A stretch of 64,000 nucleotides of DNA from Vescimonas cirricatena (GCF_020687045.1 NZ_JAJEPW010000004.1:1-64000), one strand, 5' to 3'. Shown: positions 8,203 through 17,514, numbered from the stretch's first letter. The notes: generated by a model from the letters alone, not told the origin. Numbers and translations are program-made.

Positions 8203-8457
8203 ATGAAAAAATACCAATGTCCTTGCTGCGGATATTTTACCTATAATGTTCCGGCAAATGAAGATTGTGGGTATATCTGTCCCGTTTGTTTTTGGGAGAA
8301 TGACCCGTTCATTGCTTCTGATAACGAACCAAGCGACTCTAATCATGGAATAACACTAAAAGAAGCGAAATCCAATTTCTCAAAATTTGGTGCTTGTGAA
8401 AAAGAAATGTTATGTTATGTCCGACCACCGAGAGATGATGAAAAGAAAATTTCATAG
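8203..8457 (+). CDS. CPCC-family cysteine-rich protein
   Basis: 84 residues: YQCPCCGYFTY, then YICPVCFWENDP and a conserved NHGITLKEAKSNFSKFGACE region. This is a two-knuckle zinc-ribbon family common as accessory genes; function unknown. The ATG at 8203 follows GGGAGGTTTAT. AT-rich compared with the neighbouring mobilization genes, so probably a separate acquisition. Confidence 0.75.
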   Translation: MKKYQCPCCGYFTYNVPANEDCGYICPVCFWENDPFIASDNEPSDSNHGITLKEAKSNFSKFGACEKEMLCYVRPPRDDEKKIS

Positions 8458-8488
8458 CAACAATGTCGAAGTTATGGAGGGAATAAAA

Positions 8489-8662
8489 GTGAAGGACACT
8501 GCTAAGAGAGCAATAGTTACAGTTATTGTGTTTGTTATAATTTATGTTTTATCTGGTCCAATTATCGGATATACAAACTACGATATGTATTTGAAAGGAA
8601 TTGAATTTTTATCAGCGGTAATCGGAGCAGGATGTTACTGGATAGGAAGCAATAAAAAATAG
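8489..8662 (+). CDS. small two-helix membrane protein
   Basis: 57 residues from a GTG that follows GGAGGG. Two hydrophobic segments: AIVTVIVFVIIYVLSGPIIG (about 8-27) and EFLSAVIGAGCYWIGS (near the end). No family recognised. Linked to the CPCC gene and the next membrane protein. Confidence 0.55.
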   Translation: MKDTAKRAIVTVIVFVIIYVLSGPIIGYTNYDMYLKGIEFLSAVIGAGCYWIGSNKK

Positions 8663-8691
8663 TTCTTGAATTTGACAAAGGAGTTGGAAGT

Positions 8692-9048
8692 ATGAAAAGA
8701 ATAGGTACAGCATTGACTATCGTGTTCATCATCGCTGGATTTGCAATTTCCTTTTTTATTGGACACTATGTGAGCGACAAGTCACATACAGAAAGTCGAG
8801 CAGCACAATTTGATAAATATATTTCTCGTGCGATTGATACAATCAAAGATAAAGGTCTGTCCATTGATGGCGCCCCAGAAGCGATAGCCAGCAATATTTG
8901 GGTGGCACACGAATTTTGTGATAGCCCTGAAATTTCCGCAGAACTCAGCAATCTGTGGAATACCATTGTATATGAAAAAGATGTGCTTCTCGGTCAAGAA
9001 GATGTGTTGACTGCTCAACTGAAAGATATTTTGGAAAAATGTCAATAG
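8692..9048 (+). CDS. membrane-anchored protein of unknown function
   Basis: 118 residues with an N-terminal hydrophobic anchor (ALTIVFIIAGFAISFFIGHYV) and a soluble helical outer part. Ribosome site AAAGGAG. No family recognised. It ends the accessory run before the relaxase. Confidence 0.55.
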   Translation: MKRIGTALTIVFIIAGFAISFFIGHYVSDKSHTESRAAQFDKYISRAIDTIKDKGLSIDGAPEAIASNIWVAHEFCDSPEISAELSNLWNTIVYEKDVLLGQEDVLTAQLKDILEKCQ

Positions 9049-9080
9049 TCTTTGCAAATTTTCTATTTATCATTCACTCA

Positions 9081-9100
9081 TCGGGTCAACTTGTCCCGAA
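9081..9100. repeat. degenerate GGGAC palindrome, copy 2
   Basis: TCGGGTCAAC followed by TTGTCCCGAA: the right half matches the family, the left half has a one-base change. The only family member in IME B; possibly chance similarity. Confidence 0.35.
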
Positions 9101-9142
9101 CTTTTACAACTAAATACCCGCCGCCCACACAGCGGCACATCG

Positions 9143-9178
9143 AGCAGGAAATCTGAAAAAAGGTCTCCTGCTTTTTTT
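9143..9178 (+). terminator. rho-independent terminator before the relaxase gene
   Basis: AGCAGGA / TCCTGCT arms followed by a run of seven Ts. It separates the accessory membrane genes from the MobQ relaxase. A second small hairpin (GGTGG / CCACC, about 9192-9208) precedes the relaxase ribosome site. Confidence 0.6.
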
Positions 9179-9241
9179 CTGCCCAAAATGAGGTGGTAAA
9201 ACGCCACCCCATCCACCAATTAGCGAAAGGAGGAACACGAA

Positions 9242-10822
9242 ATGCCCTGTCCACACAACGAAATCACGATTGTGCAGCGCAGCCAGCGGCAGTCTGCTGT
9301 TGCCGCCGCTGCTTACCAGAGCGGCGAAAAGCTGTTCTGTGAATACGACCAGCAAGTGAAGCACTACCCGGAAAAGCGTGGTATCGTCCACAATGAAATC
9401 CTGCTCCCGGCAAATGCCCCACAGGAATATGCAGACCGCAATACTTTGTGGAACGCCGCCGAAGCGGTGGAAAAACAATGGAACTCCCAGCTTGCAAGGC
9501 GGTGGGTGCTGACCATCCCCAGAGAGATACCGCCCGACCAGTATGCTGTCCTTGTCCGGGAGTTTTGTGAGCAGCAGTTTGTTTCCAAAGGCATGATTGC
9601 TGATTTTGCAATCCATGACCCCCATCCGCCGGGACACAATCCCCACGCCCATGTCATGCTCACTATGAGGGCAATGGACGAACATGGAAAATGGCTTCCC
9701 AAGAGCCGCAAGGTTTATGACCTTGACGAAAACGGGGAACGGATAAAACTTCCGTCCGGCAGATGGAAAAGCCACAAGGAGGATACGGTGGATTGGAACG
9801 ACCAGAAGTATTGCGAAATCTGGCGGCATGAATGGGAGGTCATCCAGAACCGCTATCTGGAAGCCAATGACCGCCCAGAGCGTGTGGACTTGCGTTCTTA
9901 TGCCAGACAGGGGCTTGATATTATCCCTACTGTCCATGAGGGAGCTGCTGTCCGGCAGATGGAAAAGCGGGGTATCCAGACGAACATCGGCAACCTGAAC
10001 CGGGAAATCAGAGCCGCCAACCGCCTGATGAAGTCCATCCGGCAGCTTATCCAAAACCTCAAAGGCTGGATTACCGAGCTGGGAGAAAAACGGAAAGAAC
10101 TGCTTGCACAAAAGGCGGCGGAGGAAGCGACACTTCTTCCCAATCTACTGATGAAATATATGGAGATACGAAAGGAAGAACGGAAGGACTGGACGAGGTC
10201 TGGACAAAATCGGGGGACTTCACAGGACTTAAAGGCAGTCAGCGAAGCCCTGTCCTATCTCCAGCAAAAGGGGCTTTCCACTGTGGAGGACTTAGAAGCA
10301 TTTCTGGAATCTTCCGGGAAATCAGCCGCAGATTACCGCAGTCAGATGAAGCCAAAGGAAGCCCGAAGCAAAGTGATTGACGGGATTCTTGCCAGCCGGA
10401 CAGACTGCAAGGAATGTAAGCCTGTCTATGAGAAGTACCAGAAGATATTTTTTAAGAAAACAAAGGAGAAATTCAAACAGGAACACTCGGAGGTTGCCCG
10501 GTATGAAAAAGCCGCCACCCACCTTGCCAAGCACCCAGATGATAAGGACAGTACCCAAAAGGAGCTGCAAGAGGAGCAGGAAACGCTTCTGGAAGAAATC
10601 GCAGAGTTGAAAGTACCACTGACCGAGGTACAGGAGGATTTGAAGAAGCTGCGGGACATCCGCTACTGGGTACGGAAAGCCACACCCGGCACAGAGGAAA
10701 GTAAAGAGCCGCCTAAGAAGCAGCCCATCAAGGAAGTCTTGCAGGATAAGGCAGACGAGAAAAAGGCTCAAAGAACCGCCCCGGCACAGGCGAAACACAG
10801 ACAACAGGATATGGAACTTTAA
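9242..10822 (+). CDS. MobA/MobL-family (MobQ) relaxase
   Basis: 526 residues. The N-terminal relaxase domain has the candidate catalytic tyrosine in SAVAAAAYQSGE (Tyr25) and the three-histidine metal motif GHNPHAHVML (His132, His135, His137). A long coiled-coil C-terminal region follows. It nicks oriT and pilots the strand, using conjugation machinery supplied by another element. The nearest candidate origin is at 7893-7940. Strong ribosome site AAAGGAGG. Confidence 0.93.
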   Translation: MPCPHNEITIVQRSQRQSAVAAAAYQSGEKLFCEYDQQVKHYPEKRGIVHNEILLPANAPQEYADRNTLWNAAEAVEKQWNSQLARRWVLTIPREIPPDQYAVLVREFCEQQFVSKGMIADFAIHDPHPPGHNPHAHVMLTMRAMDEHGKWLPKSRKVYDLDENGERIKLPSGRWKSHKEDTVDWNDQKYCEIWRHEWEVIQNRYLEANDRPERVDLRSYARQGLDIIPTVHEGAAVRQMEKRGIQTNIGNLNREIRAANRLMKSIRQLIQNLKGWITELGEKRKELLAQKAAEEATLLPNLLMKYMEIRKEERKDWTRSGQNRGTSQDLKAVSEALSYLQQKGLSTVEDLEAFLESSGKSAADYRSQMKPKEARSKVIDGILASRTDCKECKPVYEKYQKIFFKKTKEKFKQEHSEVARYEKAATHLAKHPDDKDSTQKELQEEQETLLEEIAELKVPLTEVQEDLKKLRDIRYWVRKATPGTEESKEPPKKQPIKEVLQDKADEKKAQRTAPAQAKHRQQDMEL

Positions 10823-10887
10823 CAGGCACTTGCCATTTTCAATCAGAGAATGTCAGGTGCTTTTCTTATTTTCAAGGAGGGATAGAT

Positions 10888-11532
10888 TTGAATGTATTTG
10901 AAGCTGTGAAGCAGTCCGTCACAACAAGACAGGCTGCGGAGCATTATGGAATCCATGTAGGTCGGAACGGGATGGCTTGCTGCCCGTTTCATCACGATAA
11001 AACCCCAAGCATGAAGCTGGATCGGCGTTACCACTGCTTCGGCTGCGGTGCGGATGGGGATGTGATTGATTTTGCCGCCGCCCTGTATGGGCTGGGAAAG
11101 AAAGAAGCCGCCGTACAACTGGCACAGGACTTCGGGCTTTCCTATGAGGACTGGAAACCGCCGGGAAAGGCAAAAAAGCCCAAGCCCCGGCAGAAATCCC
11201 CGGAGGAACAGTTTCAAGAAGCAAAGAACCGCTGTTTCCGTATTCTTGCCGATTATCTCCACTTGCTTATGGCATGGAGAACGGACTACGCCCCGCACTC
11301 CCTGGAGGAAGCCTTTCATCCCCGGTTTGTGGAAGCCTTACAGAAGCAAGCACAAGTGGAATATCTGCTGGATGTGCTGCTGTTCGGGGAGACAGAGGAA
11401 AAAGCGGCTTTGATTACGGACTACGGAAAGGATGTGATACAGCTTGAACAGCGAATGGCAGAGCTTGCAGCCGCAGACGCAGCAAGAACTAAAAAACACC
11501 ATGAACGCCATGCAGCCGCCCCAGAGCATTGA
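10888..11532 (+). CDS. CHC2 zinc-finger DNA primase-like protein
   Basis: 214 residues from a TTG placed after AAGGAGGG. The zinc finger has CCPFHHDKTPSMKL and YHCFGCGADGDVIDF (Cys-His-Cys-Cys as in DnaG-type primases). No TOPRIM polymerase domain is present, so it is a short primase-like factor, paired here with a VapE helicase as in many IMEs and phage satellites. Probably supports replication of the excised or transferred element. Confidence 0.85.
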   Translation: MNVFEAVKQSVTTRQAAEHYGIHVGRNGMACCPFHHDKTPSMKLDRRYHCFGCGADGDVIDFAAALYGLGKKEAAVQLAQDFGLSYEDWKPPGKAKKPKPRQKSPEEQFQEAKNRCFRILADYLHLLMAWRTDYAPHSLEEAFHPRFVEALQKQAQVEYLLDVLLFGETEEKAALITDYGKDVIQLEQRMAELAAADAARTKKHHERHAAAPEH

Positions 11533-12838
11533 GGAAATCAAGGCGGGGCTGGAAACCACCGAGAAAGGCGGTGTCCGTCAGAGCATCCGGAACTGCCTGA
11601 CCGTATTCCAGCGTGACCCTCTGCTTTCCGGGGCTATCGCATACAACATCCTAACTGACCGCAAGGACATCATAAAGCCCATCGGCTTCCACAGAGAAAG
11701 CACCGCCCTGAACGATACGGACATGAAGTATCTGCTTCTCTATCTGGAAGAAACCTACGGGCTTACCAATGAGAAAAAGATTGATAACGCCATCGGGATT
11801 GTGGCGAATGAAAACAAGTACCATCCCATCCGGGACTACCTAAGTGCCCTTGTGTGGGACGGGACAGAACGAATCCGTTTCTGTCTGCGGCACTTTCTGG
11901 GGGCTGACGCAGACGATTACACCTATGAAGCGTTGAAGCTGTTCCTGCTGGGTGCAATCTCACGAGCCTTTCAGCCGGGGTGTAAGTTTGAAATCATGCT
12001 CTGTCTGGTAGGCGGTCAGGGGGCTGGCAAGTCCACCTTCTTCCGTCTGCTGGCAGTCCGGGACGAGTGGTTCTCCGATGATTTGCGGAAGCTGGACGAT
12101 GACAATGTGTACCGCAAGCTGCAAGGTCACTGGATTATCGAAATGTCGGAAATGATGGCAACCGCCAACGCCAAGAGCATTGAGGAAATCAAGTCATTTT
12201 TAAGCCGGCAGAAAGAAGTTTACAAGATACCCTATGAAACCCACCCGGCAGACCGCCCCCGTCAGTGCGTGTTTGGCGGCACTTCCAATGCCCTTGACTT
12301 CCTGCCCCTTGACCGTTCCGGCAACCGCCGCTTTATCCCCGTCATGGTGTACCCGGAGCAAGCCGAGGTTCACATTTTGGAGGACGAAGCTGCTTCCAGA
12401 GCCTATATCGAGCAGATGTGGGCAGAAGCTATGGAGATTTACCGAAGCGGCAGGTTCAAGCTGGCTTTCAGCCCCACCATGCAACGGTATCTCAAAGAAC
12501 ACCAGCGGGATTTTATGCCGGAGGACACCAAAGCCGGAATGATACAGGCGTATCTTGATAAGTACACCGGGAGCATGGTCTGTTCCAAGCAGCTTTACAA
12601 GGAAGCCTTGAACCATACCTTTGACGAGCCGAAGCAATGGGAAATCCGGGAAATCAACGAGATTATGAACCAGTGCATTACCGGCTGGCGGTACTTCCCG
12701 AACCCAAGACTGTTTTCCGAATATGGCAGACAAAAGGGCTGGGAGCGTGAAAACCCAGCAACGGACTCCGGCAACCCGTCTGAAAAAACGATGGATGGTT
12801 TTGTGGAGGTCACAGAACAGATGGAGCTTCCATTCTGA
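11444..12838 (+). CDS. VapE-family (virulence-associated E) helicase-like ATPase
   Basis: 464 residues if the TTG inside the primase gene is used, 445 from the ATG at 11501. Walker A is GGQGAGKSTFF. WFSDDLRKLDDDN and HWIIEMSEM give the Walker B region, and the FLPLDRSGNRRFIPV sensor-like stretch is typical of VapE/SF3-type ATPases. It overlaps the primase gene and probably works with it as a replicative primase-helicase pair. Confidence 0.85.
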   Translation: MNSEWQSLQPQTQQELKNTMNAMQPPQSIEEIKAGLETTEKGGVRQSIRNCLTVFQRDPLLSGAIAYNILTDRKDIIKPIGFHRESTALNDTDMKYLLLYLEETYGLTNEKKIDNAIGIVANENKYHPIRDYLSALVWDGTERIRFCLRHFLGADADDYTYEALKLFLLGAISRAFQPGCKFEIMLCLVGGQGAGKSTFFRLLAVRDEWFSDDLRKLDDDNVYRKLQGHWIIEMSEMMATANAKSIEEIKSFLSRQKEVYKIPYETHPADRPRQCVFGGTSNALDFLPLDRSGNRRFIPVMVYPEQAEVHILEDEAASRAYIEQMWAEAMEIYRSGRFKLAFSPTMQRYLKEHQRDFMPEDTKAGMIQAYLDKYTGSMVCSKQLYKEALNHTFDEPKQWEIREINEIMNQCITGWRYFPNPRLFSEYGRQKGWERENPATDSGNPSEKTMDGFVEVTEQMELPF

Positions 12839-13079
12839 AAATGACAGCCCGTTGCACCCCCTGTTGCTATCCCGTTGCCGAGCCGGTTGCCGGGGAAAAT
12901 CCCGAAACTATCGGCTTTTCTCCCCTATGACAACCAAAACAACAGAAAAATAAAAGAAAAGTATAAATAGTAACCATCGCCAGATTGAGATTGTTTGCAA
13001 GGTCTTTTGAAGCCCGTTGCCGGACTTCGTTGCCGACACCCTCTGTCTGGCTATTTTCATGTATGGAGGATAACTGCCT

Positions 13080-13277
13080 ATGGCAAAAAACAAAACAGAG
13101 ATTCATGTTACAACGGTGTTTGACGGGGAACTGGACGCAACCGATGTGTTCGTCAGCCTGATTTCCCAGAAATATAGAAAGACAAATACAAAAGAATATC
13201 TTGCTAAAAAGAAAGATTTGAAGTATAATGAAGATGAGGTTCAAAAGAGCCAGATACCGTCTGGATTGTGTGGGTAA
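13080..13277 (+). CDS. small protein upstream of recombinase B
   Basis: 65 residues (EIHVTTVFDGELDATDVFVSLISQKY, then a lysine-rich tail). Ribosome site GGAGGATAA. Its stop directly abuts the recombinase ATG, so translation is probably coupled. It may be an excision accessory factor, but I recognise no family with certainty. The 240 bases upstream carry no gene. Confidence 0.65.
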   Translation: MAKNKTEIHVTTVFDGELDATDVFVSLISQKYRKTNTKEYLAKKKDLKYNEDEVQKSQIPSGLCG

Positions 13278-14948
13278 ATGGCTATGATGAACGAAATGGA
13301 ATATAGAACAATCGGAAAGGCACTTGCCGGGGGCTATCGTGCAGCGGTCTATTGCAGGCTGTCAAAGGACGATGACCTGCAAGGCGAAAGTGCCAGTATC
13401 GCAAACCAGCGTGATATGCTGGAAAAATACTGCGAAAAGCAGGGATGGGAGGTTGTGGCAGTCTATCAGGACGATGGTTTCACAGGTCTTAATATGGAGC
13501 GTCCTGATTTACAGAGAATGTTGAGAGCCATTGAGCGCAGGCAGATCAACCTTGTCATCACGAAAGACCTCAGCCGTCTGGGGCGTAACTATCTGCAAAC
13601 CGGGCATTTGATTGAGGACTTTTTCCCAAGAAACGGTGTCCGCTATATCGCCATGAATGACGGTATCGACACCCTGCGGGATAACAACGATATTGCCCCG
13701 TTCAAGAATATCCTGAACGAGATGTACAGCAAGGATATTTCCAAGAAAGTCCATTCCTCTTATCTTCTGAAAGCGCAGAAAGGACAGTTTACCGGGTGTC
13801 TTGCCCCGTTTGGGTATCGGAAAGACCCGGAGGACAAAAACCATCTGCTCATTGACGAGGAAACCGCCCCGATTGTGCGGCTGATTTTCGGATATGCCCT
13901 AAACGGTCATGGTCCGAACTATATCCGCAGACGGCTGGAGGAAGAAAAAATCCCCTGCCCCACATGGTGGAACCGGGAACGGGGGCTTCGCAATACCCGC
14001 ACCAAATGGGAAAAGAAAGACCCGGAAAACGGGCGGTATATGTGGGACTTCTCAGTTATCAAAGACCTTTTGATGAATCCCGTCTACACCGGGGCGATTG
14101 CTTCCCAGAAAAAGGACTACCGTTTCAAAATCGGCACGATTGGGGAAAAGAAGCCGGAGGACTGGATTGTAGTGGAGGAACAGCATGAACCGCTGATTGA
14201 CCGCATGAGCTTTGATATTGTGCAGAACAAGCTGAAATCCCGCCAGCGTCCGGGGCAGACCAATGAAATCAGCCTGTTTGCCGGACTGATAAAATGCGGC
14301 GAGTGTGGGAAGTCGCTGACGATACGCTACACAAACGCAAAACATCCCCAGCAAATTTATTCCTGCAAGACCTACAATGCCTTTGGAAAGAACCACTGCA
14401 CCCAGCACCGGATTGATTATGACACCCTTTACAGCCATGTGCTGCGGAAAATCCGGGAATGTGCCAGAGCTGCCCTGATGGACGGGGAAGCGGTTGCCGA
14501 CCGCCTGACCAATACCTGTGAAGCAGAGCAGCGGGAACAGCGGGAAGCAATGGAACGCTCCCTTACAAGGGACGAGGAACGGATTGAGGTTCTGGACAAA
14601 ATGGTCATGCGGCTTTATGAGGATATGATTGCAGGGCGTATCAGTGAGCAGAATTTCAACACCATGCTGGAAAAGACACAGACCGAGCAGACGGAGCTTA
14701 AAGCAAAAGTGTCCGAGGGCAGAAAGCGGCTGTCCGATGAAGTCCAGCTTGCCAATGACGCAAAACAATGGGTGGAAGCCATTCAGGAATACGCCAACAT
14801 CACAGAGCTGGACGCAGCCACCCTTAACCGCTTAATTAAAGAAATCGTCGTGCATGAACGCATTGACGAAGATAAAACAAGACACATTTCTATCGAAATT
14901 CATTTTAATCTCAAACCCATCCCGGAGGTGGAACAGGTCACTGCCTGA
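13278..14948 (+). CDS. large serine recombinase B
   Basis: 556 residues: resolvase domain with catalytic Ser29 in VYCRLSKDD and DLSRLGRNYL, recombinase domain, zinc ribbon (CGECGKSL, YSCKTY, HCTQH), coiled coil and a C-terminal LNRLIKEIVVHERID. Two short-spaced ATGs near the start are possible; the first abuts the upstream stop. It sits at the right end of IME B, about 90 bases from a broken Maff2 gene, and should mediate integration of the IME there. Confidence 0.94.
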   Translation: MAMMNEMEYRTIGKALAGGYRAAVYCRLSKDDDLQGESASIANQRDMLEKYCEKQGWEVVAVYQDDGFTGLNMERPDLQRMLRAIERRQINLVITKDLSRLGRNYLQTGHLIEDFFPRNGVRYIAMNDGIDTLRDNNDIAPFKNILNEMYSKDISKKVHSSYLLKAQKGQFTGCLAPFGYRKDPEDKNHLLIDEETAPIVRLIFGYALNGHGPNYIRRRLEEEKIPCPTWWNRERGLRNTRTKWEKKDPENGRYMWDFSVIKDLLMNPVYTGAIASQKKDYRFKIGTIGEKKPEDWIVVEEQHEPLIDRMSFDIVQNKLKSRQRPGQTNEISLFAGLIKCGECGKSLTIRYTNAKHPQQIYSCKTYNAFGKNHCTQHRIDYDTLYSHVLRKIRECARAALMDGEAVADRLTNTCEAEQREQREAMERSLTRDEERIEVLDKMVMRLYEDMIAGRISEQNFNTMLEKTQTEQTELKAKVSEGRKRLSDEVQLANDAKQWVEAIQEYANITELDAATLNRLIKEIVVHERIDEDKTRHISIEIHFNLKPIPEVEQVTA

Positions 14949-14951
14949 CCT

Positions 14952-14964
14952 GTCCCGCCGGGAC
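14952..14964 (+). terminator. short hairpin after recombinase B
   Basis: GTCCC, GCC, GGGAC hairpin three bases past the stop, extendable by ACC/GGT, followed by CTCTTAAAAA. A weak terminator candidate. Despite the shared GGGAC letters it lacks the flanks of the palindrome family. Confidence 0.35.
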
Positions 14965-15039
14965 GGTTCTCTTAAAAACACCATATAGATTTTTTGTACG
15001 CCGCCGCCCGCCATCGAGCAGAGTTTTTACACCTAATTG

Positions 15040-15120
15040 GGGATAAAACAGCTCATGGCGGGCGGCGGCATCATCGTCATTGGCACCACACTGATCCCTC
15101 TGTTGTCTGGCCTGTTTTAA
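15040..15120 (+). pseudogene. 3' fragment of a Maff2-family conjugation gene
   Basis: Open frame GIKQLMAGGGIIVIGTTL... ending PLLSGLF and a stop, the conserved C-terminus of Maff2-family small membrane proteins found just upstream of the VirB6-like gene in Clostridia ICEs. A stop codon two codons before the fragment and non-Maff2 sequence upstream show that the 5' part has been cut off by IME B. An internal ATG could still give a 21-residue peptide. The GGGGATAAA context holds a GA dinucleotide, the core used by TnpX-type recombinases. Confidence 0.75.
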
Positions 15121-15131
15121 GGTAGGCGCTT

Positions 15132-15998
15132 ATGGATTTTCTCACCGACTGGCTCACAAACTGGCTCAAAGAGCTTCTGATTGGCGGGATTATGGGAAAC
15201 CTCGAAGGGCTTTTTGATACCGTCAATACCCAAGTCGGAGAGATTGCGGCACAGGTAGGGACTACCCCGGCGGCGTGGCACGCCGGGGTTTTCTCCCTGA
15301 TCCGACAGCTTTCCGAAACGGTGATCCTGCCGATTGCCGGAATGGTGCTGACCTTTGTTGCCACTTATGAGCTCATACAGATGCTTTTGGAAAAGAACAA
15401 TATGCACGAGGTTGACGTTGCGAACCTCTATAAATGGATGTTCAAAACAGCCTGTGCAATCTTAATCCTGTCAAATACATTCAATATCGTCATGGCTGTG
15501 TTCGATGTGTCACAGAGCGTCATCGCGCAGGCAGGCGGGCTCATTCAAGGCTCTACCGATGTTTCGGCGGATATGCTTGCCGAACTGGAAACCTCGCTGG
15601 AGGCGATGGACTTGGGGCCGCTTTTGGGGCTTTGGCTGCAGTCTGCGCTCATTGGATTTACGATGAAGGCGATGGGGATTATCATTTTCGTTTTGGTGTA
15701 TGGCAGGATGCTGGAAATCTATCTGCTGACCAGTCTGGCCCCCATCCCCGTTGCTACGCTTTCCAACCGGGAGCTTGGCAGCACCGGGCAAAACTACATC
15801 AAGTCCCTGTTTGCCGTGGGCTTTCAAGGGCTGCTGATTCTTGTATGTGTTGCAATTTACGCGGTGCTCATTCAAGGCATCGCAACAAGCGGCGATCCCA
15901 TCGGGGCGATTTGGGGAACTGTGGGCTACACGGTTTTGCTTTGCTTCATGCTCTTTAAGACCGGGAGCATTGCCCAGCGTGTCTTTGGCGCTCATTAA
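15132..15998 (+). CDS. VirB6/TrbL-like conjugative membrane protein
   Basis: 288 residues with five or six hydrophobic segments (for example TVILPIAGMVLTFVATYELI, IIIFVLVYGRMLEIYLLT, GLLILVCVAIYAVLI) and the conserved LTSLAPIPVATLSNRELG loop. This is the polytopic channel-scaffold protein of Firmicute type IV secretion systems. It follows the Maff2 fragment, the usual order in these ICEs. Confidence 0.8.
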   Translation: MDFLTDWLTNWLKELLIGGIMGNLEGLFDTVNTQVGEIAAQVGTTPAAWHAGVFSLIRQLSETVILPIAGMVLTFVATYELIQMLLEKNNMHEVDVANLYKWMFKTACAILILSNTFNIVMAVFDVSQSVIAQAGGLIQGSTDVSADMLAELETSLEAMDLGPLLGLWLQSALIGFTMKAMGIIIFVLVYGRMLEIYLLTSLAPIPVATLSNRELGSTGQNYIKSLFAVGFQGLLILVCVAIYAVLIQGIATSGDPIGAIWGTVGYTVLLCFMLFKTGSIAQRVFGAH

Positions 15999-16013
15999 CA
16001 GGAGGAGGTGCTT

Positions 16014-16745
16014 ATGCCGAGAAGATACGGGGCGGATGGAACGCGCTTATGGAATGGAAAAACGCCGGAGGAGTTTACTGAAGCGGACGCTTACCGCTTT
16101 ATGGCGGAAACGGAGGCCGTCCTGCAAAGAAAAGAGCTGATGGACGACCCCGCCCAGCTTGCTCCGGCAAGCGGAAAGGAGGAATTTTATCTGAGTAAGA
16201 ACGACGATGTATTGCTGACCCCGGAGCAGATTGCTACGGAGGAGCGGCGCTGGCTATTTGATGCTCCCATCGCGGAGCTTGCAGAAGTCAAGGGCGTTAG
16301 TATTGACGAGGCGGTAAAAATGCGGACGGATGCCGTCTTGCAGGAGGCGGTTGTTCCGATCACGGTATCTGTCCGCCCGATTGAGCCGCAGGGAAAACTG
16401 ATCGGCTTCGCCAGCGTCAATTTTGGCGGTGTGGTCATCGACGATTTTAAGGTTGTGGACGGGAAAAACGGGATTTTCCTCGGCGCTCCCTCTAAACCTG
16501 ATCCTGCCAGCCGGACGGGATACCGGGCTACGGTTCGGATTCCTGACCGAGCCACACAGGAACGGATCAATGCGGCTGGTGTGGAGGCGTATCATGCGGC
16601 GGTGGAACAGCTTGTTGCACGGGCCCAGGCGGTACGGCCTGCCCCGATCAAGGAGCAGATGGCCGAGGCTGCAAAGCAAGCGGGAAAAGAAAACGCTGCC
16701 CGGCCTGCGCCTGCCAAGGCAAAGGAGGCCCGTAATGACCGATAG
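16014..16745 (+). CDS. SpoVG-domain ICE protein
   Basis: 243 residues. The C-terminal half (residues about 115-200) has the SpoVG pattern: ITVSVRPIEPQGKLIGFASV, VIDDFKVVDG, FLGAPSKPD and a final amphipathic helix. The N-terminal half is unassigned. SpoVG proteins are nucleic-acid-binding regulators; an ICE role is inferred. The ATG at 16014 follows GGAGGAGGTG. The 3' end overlaps the methyltransferase start by 11 bases. Confidence 0.7.
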   Translation: MPRRYGADGTRLWNGKTPEEFTEADAYRFMAETEAVLQRKELMDDPAQLAPASGKEEFYLSKNDDVLLTPEQIATEERRWLFDAPIAELAEVKGVSIDEAVKMRTDAVLQEAVVPITVSVRPIEPQGKLIGFASVNFGGVVIDDFKVVDGKNGIFLGAPSKPDPASRTGYRATVRIPDRATQERINAAGVEAYHAAVEQLVARAQAVRPAPIKEQMAEAAKQAGKENAARPAPAKAKEARNDR

Positions 16746-17514
16746 CCGCACTTTGGGACAAAGTGTCCCGAAGGAGGGCTTGTTTCTCATGGATGGCATT
16801 GAGGGCCTGCGCTCCCTGCCCAAACATAGCGTGGATATGCTGTTGACTGATCCGCCCTACGGCACAACCCGGAATTATTGGGATGTGCCCCTGCCGCTCC
16901 CGGAGTTGTGGGAGGCGGTGAAATGGGCGGTCAAGCCGAATGGCGCAGTGCTGTTTTTCGCACAGTGCCCCTTTGACAAGGTGCTGGGCGCATCCAACCT
17001 CGCCATGCTCCGCTATGAGTGGATTTGGTACAAAGAGCGCGGAACGGGCTTTCTCAATGCAAATCGGGCTCCGCTGAAAAAGTCCGAGAACATCTTGGTG
17101 TTTTACCAAAAGTCCCCGGTCTACAATCCACAGTTTACTTACGGCAAGCCATATACCCGTGTTCATTCCCGAAGCGGTACAAGCTCCAACTATGGGAAAT
17201 TTGAACGGCAGGGCTCAGAGTCCAACGATGGCCGCCGCTATCCCGGAAATGTGCTTTTTGTGCCTACGGTGTCCGGCGGCATCCATCCCACACAGAAGCC
17301 CGTGGAGCTTTGTGAGTATCTGATCCGCACCTATACCCGCCCCGGCGAATTGGTCGCGGACATTTGCGCGGGCTCCGGCACAACCGCGATTGCAGCTATC
17401 AACACAGAACGTCGCTTTGTATGCTTTGAAACGGCCCCGGCCTTTTATGCCGCAGCCAGTGAGCGTATTCGTGCGGCGCAGGCAGTAAAAAGTTCTGGCG
17501 AGAAAGGAGTGTAA
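16735..17514 (+). CDS. DNA methyltransferase (DPPY, beta-type order)
   Basis: 259 residues. The catalytic DPPYGT motif comes early (Asp39-Tyr42) and the SAM-binding ADICAGSGTTAIAA comes near the C-terminus, the beta-class order of N6-adenine/N4-cytosine enzymes. No restriction nuclease lies nearby, so it is probably an orphan enzyme that protects the ICE or regulates it. Residues 6-13 (TLGQSVPK) are encoded by a GGGAC palindrome, which looks like an inserted tag ahead of the real domain. Target sequence unknown. Confidence 0.88.
   Translation: MTDSRTLGQSVPKEGLFLMDGIEGLRSLPKHSVDMLLTDPPYGTTRNYWDVPLPLPELWEAVKWAVKPNGAVLFFAQCPFDKVLGASNLAMLRYEWIWYKERGTGFLNANRAPLKKSENILVFYQKSPVYNPQFTYGKPYTRVHSRSGTSSNYGKFERQGSESNDGRRYPGNVLFVPTVSGGIHPTQKPVELCEYLIRTYTRPGELVADICAGSGTTAIAAINTERRFVCFETAPAFYAAASERIRAAQAVKSSGEKGV
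16751..16773. repeat. GGGAC palindrome, copy 3
   Basis: CTTTGGGACA, AAG, TGTCCCGAAG. Lies inside the first codons of the methyltransferase gene, read as LGQSVPK. Confidence 0.9.

Noticed and set aside
9110..10111. 333-codon minus-strand open frame opposite the MobQ relaxase
   Set aside because: Shadow of the relaxase gene; no motif, and the sense strand has the three-histidine motif.
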